Positions 13,140 through 25,190 of a stretch of DNA of 64,000 nucleotides are shown in pieces (the first letter of the stretch is position 1; each line of letters begins with the position of its first letter). This DNA is from Dirofilaria immitis. Its lineage: Eukaryota; Nematoda; Chromadorea; Rhabditida; Onchocercidae. The translations under genes were made by a program, and so were the position numbers. The notes under the pieces are model-generated. The model saw only the letters and a program-made list of their open reading frames with translations, had not been told where the DNA came from and searched no databases. The DNA is taken from contig JAKNDB010000110.1 in the NCBI GenBank assembly GCA_024305405.1, positions 2,108,001 through 2,172,000 of the forward strand. Reading direction: 5' to 3'.

Positions 13140-14696
13140 CTAAAACAAGAATTAGTTATCTTAACATATAACAAGCGCAGTCTCTATTGACTTATGCTAT
13201 CTTTTTTAGCCGTAATATACTGCCCTAATTTCAAACAGTGACAGCTGTCATTATTTTTATCAGTTCTTTTCTTTGTCACCAGTATACAGCTTACTAATCG
13301 TAACAATCCAGCTGTATGTCACTCCAGTATGTCACTCCAGAACACTATTCGCTTGTTTTTAGTCTCCAGCTTAGTGCTTTTAGTGCTTTCAAATCCTCTT
13401 TGTCATTTTCAAAATCGCTTTATTTTTTTCATACATATTTAAGTTATAATTCGAAGTTACGATAAGATCTCAAAGCAGATGGTGTATGTTTAAATATTTA
13501 CTAGCTTTATACGACTTAGCCAATACTTTCCTTCGCCTTAGCGAAAGAGGTCCTATATTATAATAATAGGACCTCTGCTGTCAATTTAACACAATATTTT
13601 AGAAGCCATGGCTCAGATAAGCTTTCTCCTACGGCCCATCCATACTCTCTCCCAACTCTAAATAAGATTCCGTTCCTCCCCGCCGCTACCGCATTTTAAA
13701 ATTCCCTTAAATGCGGCCAATACCACCGCTGGAAGAGCGTAATGAAACGACCGTGACGGCCGGTAGACGGTTATGTTGTAAATTGGTTGACCCGGATTTT
13801 CTAGAGTTGTATGGGGATGCAAATTAATTAATATATTTCCGTGGGATCTCAGTTTTTAGGAATATCGCATAACATGAGGTTAGGATGAGATTAGCGGGTA
13901 AATTCCAACTGAAATTTTCTTGAATAATTGAAGTATTTCCTTGTTTTCTGTACACTAAAAACGAGGAGACTATTTCTTTCTTTTAATTTATTTCTGTTTC
14001 GGAATTTCGGAATGCTATGCATAATCATTTTGCAATTAAACATTGAATTCCAAGCCTGATAAAAATTTAAAAGAAGTAGAAACGTGAATGGATTTTAGAC
14101 GTCTGTGGGTACGACTTGGTGTTCGTGGTGATACTGACTGTAAAAGAAATGTCATTTAAGATCGGGGCAAGAGTCGAAACAGGTAATCTTTTCCGAAAAC
14201 AATGTTGAATAATGTCCCAACAATATATCTTATACATGACAACTTGATAGCTCAGAAACTGAAGCATACCAAATGCTGAAGCAACCGTTCAGTTATCAGT
14301 AATGGTAAAATTATGGTGCTATACTCACACATTGTTCAATTTATAGCAACTATTATTATTACATTTGCTTTTTTTGTCTGAAATTTTCAACTTGGTGCAA
14401 ATTTTTGCAGTTGCAGTTCAAATGTTTTTCTGTTTGAAAGTCATCATTAGTTACTAGTTACATGTGTGCCAGGAAGCATATATTAGGAAAAGAATTTTGG
14501 TAGATGTTAAATGTGTTTAGTCAGGCCTGTGTTATCCATTTTTGCCATTCGTGGAGTGAACATTATAGCAAGGTGATACAATATATGATCTTTTCAAATG
14601 CGTTCGAATTTATTTGGGCAATTTTTGTTAAACATTAAAATATTTCCACTCGTTCTTATGTATGTGTTACAAACAAATCGCTTTGAACTCATTTTA
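13140..14696. other. Divergent intergenic/5' region
   Basis: This lies between the divergent minus-strand gene and dnc-1. It probably holds the first exons and promoters of both, but none could be fixed. A candidate dnc-1 first exon at 14088-14139 (ATG to T|GTAAAA) would create a TAG at the join, so it is not accepted. Around 13,670-13,800 the DNA is markedly richer in C, G and CpG than its surroundings. Confidence 0.4.
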
Positions 14697-17600
14697 GAGA
14701 AGGGACGAGGAGTAGTAGAATTTTACGGTGAAACTGAATTCGTGGAAGGTACTTGGGTAGGTGTAAATTTGGATGAACCGAATGGAAAACATGATGGTAT
14801 AGTGAAAGGAGTACGATATTTCGAGTGTGAACCGAATCATGGCATTTTTTGAAAGCAAATCAGGTCAATTATTTATATCAATTTCTGTAGTTTCCTATTA
14901 TGACTATTATGAATGTCACGTGTAGTTTCTGTACTTCGGAAAAAAGTTTCTGAAAAGTAAGGAATTCAAGTAGCTGATTTTTTCAGGCAATTTTTAGTTA
15001 GTATCAATGAACAATTACAAATGAATTCTCTGTATCGCCGTAAAACTATATTAAGTAAAATTCCTTGTGTACTGTGATGCAATTCCTTGTGTACTGTGAT
15101 GCTTATTGGATATTATTTTTAGGTGCGTTTAGAATCTCGAAGCAAATCTGGTATGCGTTTACCCAGTAATATTCGAAAAGATGTGAGAAGCAAGATCTCA
15201 CCAGCTGTAAGTTTTTTCAAAAAAGCAGTACAAGTTAGAAATTGAGACAACTTTTTATTTTAATTTGCAGACATCTCCCAGAATGACACCTTCCTCTTCT
15301 ACTGAAAAGTTAAAAACTTTGGGCGGAATAATTGGCGCTTCCGCAAAAAAATCCTAGAGAAGACCCAAAGGGAAGTACTGGAAGGCTTGTTGGACAGTCT
15401 CTTTCGCAAACAACTATGGAGGTTATTTTTCTTTCGAAATTATTGGTGAGTGAAAATCCGAACTTTTTTGAAAATCCAAACGTTTTTTTGAGTGTATTCA
15501 CCCAAAGTGGTTGATTACAGGAAACTTCTAATGCATCTCAGAAGTCTCATACTGACGAGACCATTCTCAAATCAGGCGGAATTCCGAAGAAGAGTTCCAT
15601 AGTAAGCAAATTAGGAGGTGTGTCAAGTGTTACCAATGCAGAACAAATGACAACAGCAGAAAGTGTAAAAAGCATTGTCAGGAAGATGGAAGAGGTTTCA
15701 ATCCATATTTTTTGTTGCATATTGTATGATTTCATTTTAAAATGTTTAGTAATTGTGTGTACAAACCATTTAAGCATATTTGACTTAGTAATCAGAAAAA
15801 GTAAGCTGAAAAAGTAAGGTCGTGTCTAACAAATATTGTTAAAGCAAAATAAGCCTTTATTTGGTATGTGTATACAAGAAAATCACTAGTGAGTTTCTGT
15901 ATCTTGCTACTATCTGTTTTGAATTTCATATTCAGCTAATTTTGACACAAATAATACTAATAATCAATGGAGTGCTAGTTGTCTATATTGTTTCAGTCAT
16001 CGTTATCGGTTCCGCTACCTCCTGATATGGACGAACGCAGCGAACTTGAATGGCTTCGTATACAGCATAAGGACCTGTCTGAAAAACTAGAAAGTTTAAG
16101 GTAGTCTTTTTTGTCATCACGATATTAATACCGTTCATTAATGCCGTTGAATAATTCCATTTTTTTAGAATCAAAAGGAAAGAAGATCATATTAAACTGG
16201 TTGAATTTGAAAGAAATCGAATACAGTTGGAATCGTTGCTTCAATTCAGAGCCCAAATACTTGAGGAACAAGCTAATTTGCAACGAAAGTTGCAAGAGAA
16301 AGAGAAGGTAATGCAGTTTCATTTTCGATTGAGTTATCTCTCTCTGATTAGCTGTTTGCTGATTGTTAATAAAGCAATCAGAAGAGTTTGAAGTTTTTTT
16401 GGAAGCAGACATTTTTACGCTGTTAAGCAATGAAATTGCAGGAATTAAGAGATGCACTTGATTCGAAAGGAAACGAAAATGATAATCTTACAGAAGTTGA
16501 GGAGCGCCTTGAATTAATAACAATCGAAAAAGAAATGGCTGAGGAAAAGGTCGACATACTGCAGGTAAAATTCCCAAAAAAGAGAATTATTGGTAAAATA
16601 TGTCTTTTTCAGTAGCCTGTTTCTTAACATAGTTGTGCTGCAAATTGGTTTGCAAAAAATGGACGAGAACTTGAGGTTCTTATCCTTAACGGATCTATGG
16701 TAACTGCAAGTAATTTTCGAATCTAAGAAATATGAGCTCCGGTTACAAGTGAAATTAATTACGGGAGACATTGCTGGAGACACTGAAAATATTAGCGTGG
16801 TATTCACGCAGCTTTGAGTTGCTTCTATGAAGTAGTTACATAATTGAACTTCTTTAGTATTCTTGCTATGTTTTTTGTTGAATATCTTGATATTTCTCTG
16901 TGAAATTTCTTTTCGATTTCTTTATGTGATTTATTGTTTAGACAGAGGTTGAGGCTGAAAAACAGCGAGTGCAAGAACTAGAAGTTGAACTGGAATTACT
17001 GCGCAGCGAAATGGAACAAACAGGCGACAGTTCATTTCAGGTATGTTTACGTCCAAAAAAAATTATTCCGTCAGATTTGAGTAGAATCTGATATCACTCT
17101 AGTGAATGCCCATGTTAGGATGAAAAGAAAATTTTCATGAGAAGTAAATTTCGTTTGCATTACAGACTCCATTGTAACCAATGGATATTGGAAATTAATC
17201 AGTATTAACTGATTTCTTAGGACGCAAATTTCTTGGAAAGATAAAAAACGAAAGCAAAAATTTCGAGAATTTTCAGGGTAACAGCGTGCAGATGAAACAG
17301 CTTGAACAACAGAATGAGAAGCTTCGTGAGGCGTTAGTGAGGTACCGATATTTATTTTTTAGAATTTTTTTTTCAACAACTATTCAAAGATTTATCAAAT
17401 ATTGTTTAAAAACAATGCTTTTTTTTAGGATGCGAGATGTCACAGGGCAAACAGTAGTTGACAAGCAGGAAGCAATGAAAGAAAACGAACGATTGAAAGA
17501 TGAATTAGCGTCATTAACAAAAATATGCGAAAAAATAAAGAAAGATTCGGATGCATATGAAAATATTATCGCGGAATTAAGAGAACGAGTTAGTAACTAG

Positions 17601-20600
17601 AGTCATGCAAAAGCGATCGTATTCAACAATCATTAATGTCCAAAGATAATCTATCTTACTACCATCAGGAGGTCTAATTATTCATTGCTTGCATTTAGGA
17701 TGCAATTAGTACAATCGCAGATTTAAGAGAATAAGTTTTCAAAGTTTCTCTTTATTAATGTTAACGGCAAGTTTAATTATTACAGCTCTTAAACAGATAC
17801 ATTGTGATTTGTACATTCTCAGCTACCTTCCTTTTATTTTGAACATTTTGGTTTCGAATTAGTTGAATCGGACTTTTTGTAATATTCATATCTTGAAGAA
17901 ATTGCCGATCAAGCTTCTAGCGCTATTTTTCCTTGAATATTATTTCAGAACATGTATTTGATTTATTTTACTGTTTTACAGTTTTTATCTAAAGTATTAA
18001 ATTATTATCCCAGTCTAATTCAGCCTTGCTTTAAGCATTTTGTTGTTAATAAATGAAATAAAAAACAAAGTAATGTTGCTTTATAGGTTGATATAGCAAT
18101 GGGGAGTGAAAAAATGATAGAGACATTGACGGATAAAAACTTGGATATGGAAGAGAAAGTTAGGTATTGTTCTATTTCATAATAAAAAAATACTGTTAGG
18201 AAAAGGTTTTTACTGTTAAGGTTTACTAATTACGAGTCTAAGTCTCAACTTTTTTCGTTCCACTTTCCTAAGATTTTTATGCTCAAATTCTTCATTTTTC
18301 CTGTTAATTGCCTTTAAAATAATTTTTCAATTGTTTGTTAAGTGGATTTAATTTGTTTTAAATCAATTCTAGCATTCGCATGATTTTGAGTTACACTTTT
18401 TTACAGGGCTTTAGAGGAAACGATTGATGATTTTGAAGCAATGCGTGCAATGGATGAAGAAATTTTAGAGACTCAAAAGATGCTGAAAAAGAGTTAAGGG
18501 AAGAGCTCGATCGATCATGTGGGAAGATCAGTGAGGTAATAAGAAATAATTTCCAGAAGCTCGTCTTCTATGTAAATTTCTATGCACTAAGTTGGAAATG
18601 TGGAGAAATTTTTCAGTTATTGCTACAAATCAAGGCATGTGGTGCCTAAGCTGAAGATTACGAGAAAACGATTCTCATGTTTCGTAAAAAAGTTAACGAT
18701 TTAAATGAGGAACTCCAAGAACGTTATGATGAAGTAAGCGAATCATTTTCTTACTTGATTTTTCTTATACCTTTGCGATTCTGACTCCTACGTCCTGGAA
18801 ATAGTTATTCATCGCAAGTATCATACCGTTTCGACATTTTAATCTATAAAAAGATTGATGCTCGTAATGAGTCTTTGAAATATTTCGCTTTCTGCTCCTT
18901 CATGTCATATTCTTCCAAAATTTGCTCAACTTCCTGTAACATAAACATACCAATAGAAAATATTGTTATTTTCTAAGGAATTAATTTAAATGGATCTTTT
19001 TTATTATTTCAGAATTTACGTATGTTAGAACAAATAAAACTTCTTGAAAGAGGAAGCACTGTTCCTGAAATGCAAGGTACCGGTTTCACTGCAACACGAA
19101 CATTTTCAGAAGTAAGTTTCGGATTTTAGACAAACATTATATGCACAGAAAAAAACATGTTCAGAATGTGTTCAGAAAAAATAATCTAGGACTAATAAAA
19201 ATCTTAATTGCTAGTCAAACACACTTTTTATGAATACAAATTCGATAGACTCTTTTTCTGTTGCTTTAGATTGTGAATGCTGAGATACGATCGTTGGAAT
19301 TAGAATTCGCAAATCAGTATGCCAAATATTTGAAAGCATTTATGCCCGATAATTTTGCGAAACCAGGAGGTTAGTTTTTAGCTTAAAATATTACGGATAG
19401 TACTGTAGAAACTTTCAATTATATATTATTTAGTCCAGATGATCGTTTGATCAACACGGTTTTAGAGCAGTTATGTCCAACATATATTTGTACGAGACGA
19501 GAATTTGTAACATCATGAATCAAAAATCAATTTTAAAAATTAATCCATCAATTAGGTTGTCGTTGATAATTCGGTTAAAAAATATTGAAGCCAATATTTG
19601 TAAAACTAAAAGGTATTTGTAAAACTAACAGGTGACAGTGATGCAATAATACTTAATGTTTTATTCCCGCGACTATATCAAAAATCAATGATCTTGGCAA
19701 AATTGATGAGCAATAAGGTTTGTCCCTTCTATATTTTTAACCTTTTTATGTTTTAAACTTTTCTGTCGCATTTTCTTTTGTAGTAGCATTTGGTCAATAG
19801 TCATCGGTTCTTTCAGCACCCTCCAGTACCAGGTGGTATGAGGCGTGAGCATGTCACCAAATCACACAAGGCTGAGCAGTGGGCACAGTGTGCAAAGTTT
19901 AATTATTTGCTGAATGCATTTGAATGCGTCTTACGAAAATTTGAGAGGTTAATTAATTCAATTAGTCATTAGACGTAAAAATAAAGCATTTATAAATTAC
20001 TGGATTTGTTAGTAGTTCGATATTAAAGAATGTTATATATTAAAGAGTGACACTGAGCTCGATTTCTATCGTTCTTTCTAGTTGAAGTTAATCTTTCTCG
20101 TATAAATTGATCAATTTTTCCGTCAGACGAAATCGTTTTGCGTTATGGCTGTTATATTCCAAACTTTCTGATAGTTGTTGTTAAGCTGAAATGCTTTTTT
20201 ATTGCCAAACAAATTGTGCTGCTGTCTAGACATCTTTTATGCAATGAAAGAAATTATCGGCATAGAATGTTGTTTAATACTTTATTTTTGATTCGCATTC
20301 AATTCTAAACGCAAAAAACTTTGTTACATATCCAAAGTAGGGATTTTCGTCGAAATGACTTGCTTAGGTATGTTTCCAGTGCAATACAACGTTGTTCGGT
20401 TGAAAGATTGTCACGCTTAGCACAACTTCAGTTGGAAATGGCAGCACAAGAAAGAATGATAGATCAATACATTGATTTATTAAAGACTGATCATCTCGAT
20501 GAGAACACATCCTCAGAGAATCTTGAAAAAGGAATAATATATTTTCAGGTTGTAGTTTTACGTCTTTTTTCCTACTGTTAATTAAAAAATTTTGAGAAGT

Positions 20601-23600
20601 ATTAAATACCAGTGAAATATGAAATCAATGATTAAGAATTAATCAATAGGAATTATTCGATATTTTGATATAATTCATTCAATTATAAAAAAAGAAGCCA
20701 AAATAGTTTCCTTCTTCAGAATGTTTTCTCAGTTCATATGGCTGCTGAGGCATATGATATAAAGCAGACATTTTTGATGTCATCGCTCAACTGCTTTCTG
20801 GTTTGGGTTGGCTGAAGATAAATGTTCAACGTTTCACATACTTTTTATTGGTGAGTTTGAACTTTTAAAGATGGGCAGATCTTCCTTTAGGAGAGTTTAT
20901 GGATAGTAATATTTTTCTATGAGAACAATAGTGATATTATAGTACAAATTGAAAATAAATACAAATTTTGTGACTTTCATCATTTTTCTCACTGTTCAAA
21001 CATTGTTCTACATACAAAATTCTTTTCATTTTTTTAGCAAGTGAACTCTAAGATGGATAGCATCAGGCAGCGTACTAAACTTCTCTTATATGCTTACTGC
21101 GAGTCCCTTACAGTTACTTTTCAAGATGAATACAGATATTTAGTACAATAAATCATTTCTTTTAAGCCCGGTAGTGAGGGTAGTGAGATTTATATATTTG
21201 CGACTGCATTAATGGAGTTGATCACGGAATGTGAGCAGCTAACAATTCGTTCGAGGAACCGTATACCTTCACAGAAAGAAATGAGAATGAATCAACAAGT
21301 ACGATTTCTCTTATTTTTTTCTTTGTTTTTTAAAATGTTTTGAAATTTTACTTCTTTCATTACACATAATTTTTTCAAAATATTTCTATAAAAATTTTAT
21401 GACTAATAAAAGGTGGTTTTTTTGCTTTTGTATTTTTTCCTGTTAATTTATTTTTCAGATTGATGAACAATTATTGAGTGCAATCAACATCCTTTGGAAG
21501 GTAGCAACTGTTGCAAATAATATTTGTACTACGGCAAGTATACAGCTAAGTACACATACCGGTAAGCGTTTATGTGCCGGGAAATCTTCAGTTCTCAATA
21601 CTGATCTTTGGTTATACATTAACATTCTCAGTTATTATAAGTTTTAAAGGGAATGAAAATTAAAAAATAAATCAAGACTTAACAGTTTTGCAGATGCTGA
21701 AGGATTGCAAAGTGACCGCATTAAAGAAATGCTGCTGGGAGCCGTTGAAAAAATGAATGGCCAAACTGATAGCGCCAAAGCACAAGAAGTTATTAAGTAT
21801 ATTTTTTCAACAAATTTTTTATAATCGATAATCATAACTGATAGAATGTATTCATTCATGACTGGTACAATTCTAATATGCTTATATCTTGTTTCTATAA
21901 AACCTGTTTAATGCGATTTCCTTTTTTTGAGGAATCTTATGTGTACTCTGAAATCGACTCTTGCAAAGTTAGCCGAACAACTCGACAGTGGGGAATTGGA
22001 AATAGAAATAGACAACAAAAAGGTGGGCGCATCCTGTAATTATAGTCTCTTCAATTTATCAGTAGCTTTATATCAGCGTTAATACATTCATGTCAGAATT
22101 ATAATTCTTCGATTTAGATAGTTAATCAAAATAGTTAAAACTGTTCGAATTCCGTTCTTCTTTTCTGTTTTTTCAAATATGTACTTTCCAGCCATTCCCG
22201 CCGCTTTTAGAGCGTGCTCATGCTCGAAAACAAGATGCAGTGGAAGCAGAGGGGCTTCGCTGGCAGTTGGAAAAAAAGGAAAATGAAATATCTGATTTGA
22301 AAAAACGCTTCGATCTAGAGCAGATGATATTAGCAATTACAGAGTATTTTTAAAAAACATTTCTTAATAAACTAAGGACTTTATTGTTCTGTGAACAGAA
22401 GCGAGGTTGAAAAACTGTGGTGTGGAATCATTTATTGTTATCGATCCAAATATTCTGCATAAGACAAAATAAATGCAGATTTTGTGGTTGGAATGATCAT
22501 TAATAGTTGTTTAATAATAAATTCAAAACATTGTATTCTTGAAACTTGCAAATATTTTGCTTTCAAGCTTCGCTTGGAAATGGCTGATAAAAAATGGAAA
22601 CATCGGGTAAAGCGGATGAGGTACGGGTACTGAGATTGCAGTCGCGTTGCGATGAACTGCAAAACGAACTGAAGAAGAGAAGAGAGTAAGTATTGCTTCT
22701 CAAACTGGATTTATTTCACCACTGAAATCAAGAGGGAAAACATTTGTGACTTTTTAAATTTTCGTGGATGTCTTTAATAAAATAATTTCTATTTTATTTA
22801 GCTTCGTTTTGTTTGGGCCTTTTGTTGTTTTATTTTTTACTTAATAATTGATTGAGGTTTTGCTTTTAGTGAATACGAAGAGACAATGGATGCTATACAA
22901 AGAGAATTGGAAGCATGTGAAAGGGAGAATGCAAAATTGAAGGAAAGCGCGAAAAATATGAGCAAAAGGCGTTGTTAATGGTATAATATTCTTTCTTCCG
23001 TATTTGAAAATATCGTACAAAAATTTAATATACTTGGCAGTTTGACCATTCTATCATTTTCATATTTCGAATAATAGTGTGCTCTTTAGCAGCATTAATC
23101 ACTGTAAAATATAGATAACCATCAGTTTTACTTTGGAAGCAATAGTAGATGGATTGGGTAAATGAATAAAACGTTTAACCTTTTAATAGAATATATTTTT
23201 TAAAGAATTTGGGCAACACATCTATTACTTCCACACCACCAACACCAACTGCTACTGAGAACACTCCATTTACATATGCGGCTGAAATCAGTTTTCTGGA
23301 ATCGGCATTAATTGAAAACAGGATGCTCTTAAATTGGCGAATGAAAAATACGTTATTTAAAGGTTGCATTTTTACTTATAGCTTAGTATTACCTCATGAC
23401 CTTTCTTACACAGAAAAATTAAAACAGACTTTCTTACACAGAAAGTCTGTTTTAATTTTATTAAAATTTGCTACAGTTTTGCTGAAGTAGTAGTGAACTT
23501 TTCTGTTGTTTCAATTGTGCTAAAGAGGAAATTGGATGCGAGGTAAATTTTCAGGTTCAAGACATGCTTCAACTATTGCCAGATACTGGGGTGTTTAATG

Positions 23601-24371
23601 TTTCGACTGAAATTACTGGACCATTAACATTAGACGCCGCTCAAGGTCCATACAAAGAGGAACTTGACAAGTTAATTAGAGAAGCGGAAGGCATCGTATG
23701 CGAAGCTCGGAATTATCAAGTACCTTATATAGCAAATTTGCATAAGCAGAAAAAGCTCAGCTTCTTGAAGAACGTCAGTATTATTCTGGTATCCGAGATG
23801 TCAATTATAAAATTGATAATGTGAGTTCCCTTCATCTCGTTATCAGTAACATTTTATTCTGGTATTTACACTCATTGAGATTTTATCGTTATGTCTTGCT
23901 TATTTTTGTTTTATTTGTAGTTGAAAATAAAAATTCATCGTTTCTGGTCGAAGTATAGTCCGGGAAAACCACTTCCGAACTTATTTAATAATATAAAAGT
24001 ATTGCTATGGAAAAACCGAAGGTGTGTTGTTAGTTTATTTGATATTAATTTATTAGCATTTGTTTTTATAAATGATTATCACTCATATTCGTCATTTTAC
24101 GTAGCTATTATCTTGGTCTTTTTTATTGCTCTTACGAATTAAAATTTTATGCCGTTTATAGTTTCCTAGTGAAAAAATCATTGGTTGATGATAATGATAT
24201 TTGAGATGTATCTTGTTTTCATTTAAGCAAATATAGTGAACTATATTTCAGGACTTGCAAAATGCTTTTCAAGGAGTGCATTCGAATGCTTACAAGAATG
24301 CCTATAGTTTTCTGTTTGATAAGTTGGATGTGGAAAGCAAGGAGTTCGATTCACAACGTGTTTGCTGCTGA
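14697..24371 (+). CDS. dnc-1: Dynactin subunit 1 (p150-Glued), 5' exon missing
   Basis: The protein anchors the dynactin complex to dynein and microtubules. The CAP-Gly domain starts at the acceptor at 14697 ([42 protein letters not shown]). A basic Ser-rich linker follows ([17 protein letters not shown], from 15121). Then comes a long coiled coil over many exons ([17 protein letters not shown] about 16050; [13 protein letters not shown] 16530; [14 protein letters not shown] 17300; [19 protein letters not shown] 18105). The conserved middle ([14 protein letters not shown] about 19330; [11 protein letters not shown] 19660; LLKTDHLDE 20480) and a C-terminal coiled coil ([17 protein letters not shown] 22873) follow, ending at TGA 24369-24371. 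The order and spacing follow vertebrate p150. Frame breaks lie in homopolymers at 14845-14850, 15345-15351, 18475-18478, 20761-20763 and 22589-22594. A TAA at 18647-18649 is in phase. The last few exons are less certain. The first exon was not found. Confidence 0.93.
15060..15103. repeat. 22-base tandem duplication in a dnc-1 intron
   Basis: ATTCCTTGTGTACTGTGATG occurs twice, head to tail, in the intron after the CAP-Gly exon. The copies are identical over the shown 20 bases. Confidence 0.9.
23415..23459. repeat. Perfect 19-bp inverted repeat with 7-base loop
   Basis: The left arm 23415-23433 (AAAATTAAAACAGACTTTC) and right arm 23441-23459 are exact reverse complements around the loop TTACACA. 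The element lies in a late intron of dnc-1. Part of it (TTTCTTACACAGAAA) also overlaps a short direct repeat with the bases before it. It would form a stable RNA hairpin in the pre-mRNA. Confidence 0.9.
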
Positions 24372-25190
24372 TAGTTTATAATCTTATAAGTTCTAGAAAA
24401 TGCAGCATCATCAAAATTCACTGAGAATCTTTATCAATTATGCATAATTAGTTCTTGTACATTACCATCGAAAAATATTTATTAAAAATTGCCTTACAAT
24501 GAATTTTTATTGATCTTTTTGTCCATACATTAAAGTATTGTCGTGACTTCTTATGTATTATGTATTTATTATTCTGATGGTTTCAGTATACCACATTTAT
24601 TATGCTGACGGTTTCAGCATTCACTATTTAAACTCATTATTTTGAATTTAAGGAACGCTTCGATGGTTCATGCTACGAACATTCACGAAACCGTCCATAC
24701 AGAATACTGACATGAGTTTCTGCTGTTGTGTACATACATGTATTCGTGCTTTAATACATCTGTATCTATGGTTTTACAACTTTAAATATATAGTAATGTT
24801 GAATGAATGAACTTCCTTTCTTTCTACCCTTCGCTTTTTGCGTCTAACAGTTGATGTACAGTTGTAACAGAAGGATGTTCAGAGAAAATATACATGCGGC
24901 AAAGCTAGGTTAAGGAATTTGTGAATTTCTATGTTCAATCATGAGCTCCTGTATTTAATCAAATAAAGAAAAAAATCTTCTTGGAACGAACGAATAGTAT
25001 AGTAATTTGCTTAGAATATAAATTCAGGATTCGATTGAATGTATCATTTCGTTCAAAATTGATAATCATAGTTGAAGATTTATCTTCATGATTATCTGGG
25101 GCGCGCTATTGCATGGACTACTGTATACATCACATGTAATACAATGTTAAGAAATTGTTCTTCACTACTTTCTTTTCCCAGAAATTGGTT
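24372..25190. other. Intergenic between convergent genes
   Basis: This holds the 3' flanks of dnc-1 (+) and the ion channel gene (-). An imperfect repeat of the form 'TATTCTGATGGTTTCAGTAT' occurs near 24569 and 24601. No coding exon was recognised. Confidence 0.5.

Noticed and set aside
14088..14139. Candidate first exon of dnc-1 (MDFRRLWVRLGV..)
   Set aside because: The donor and the CAP-Gly acceptor join to make TAG; no way to fix this from the sequence alone.
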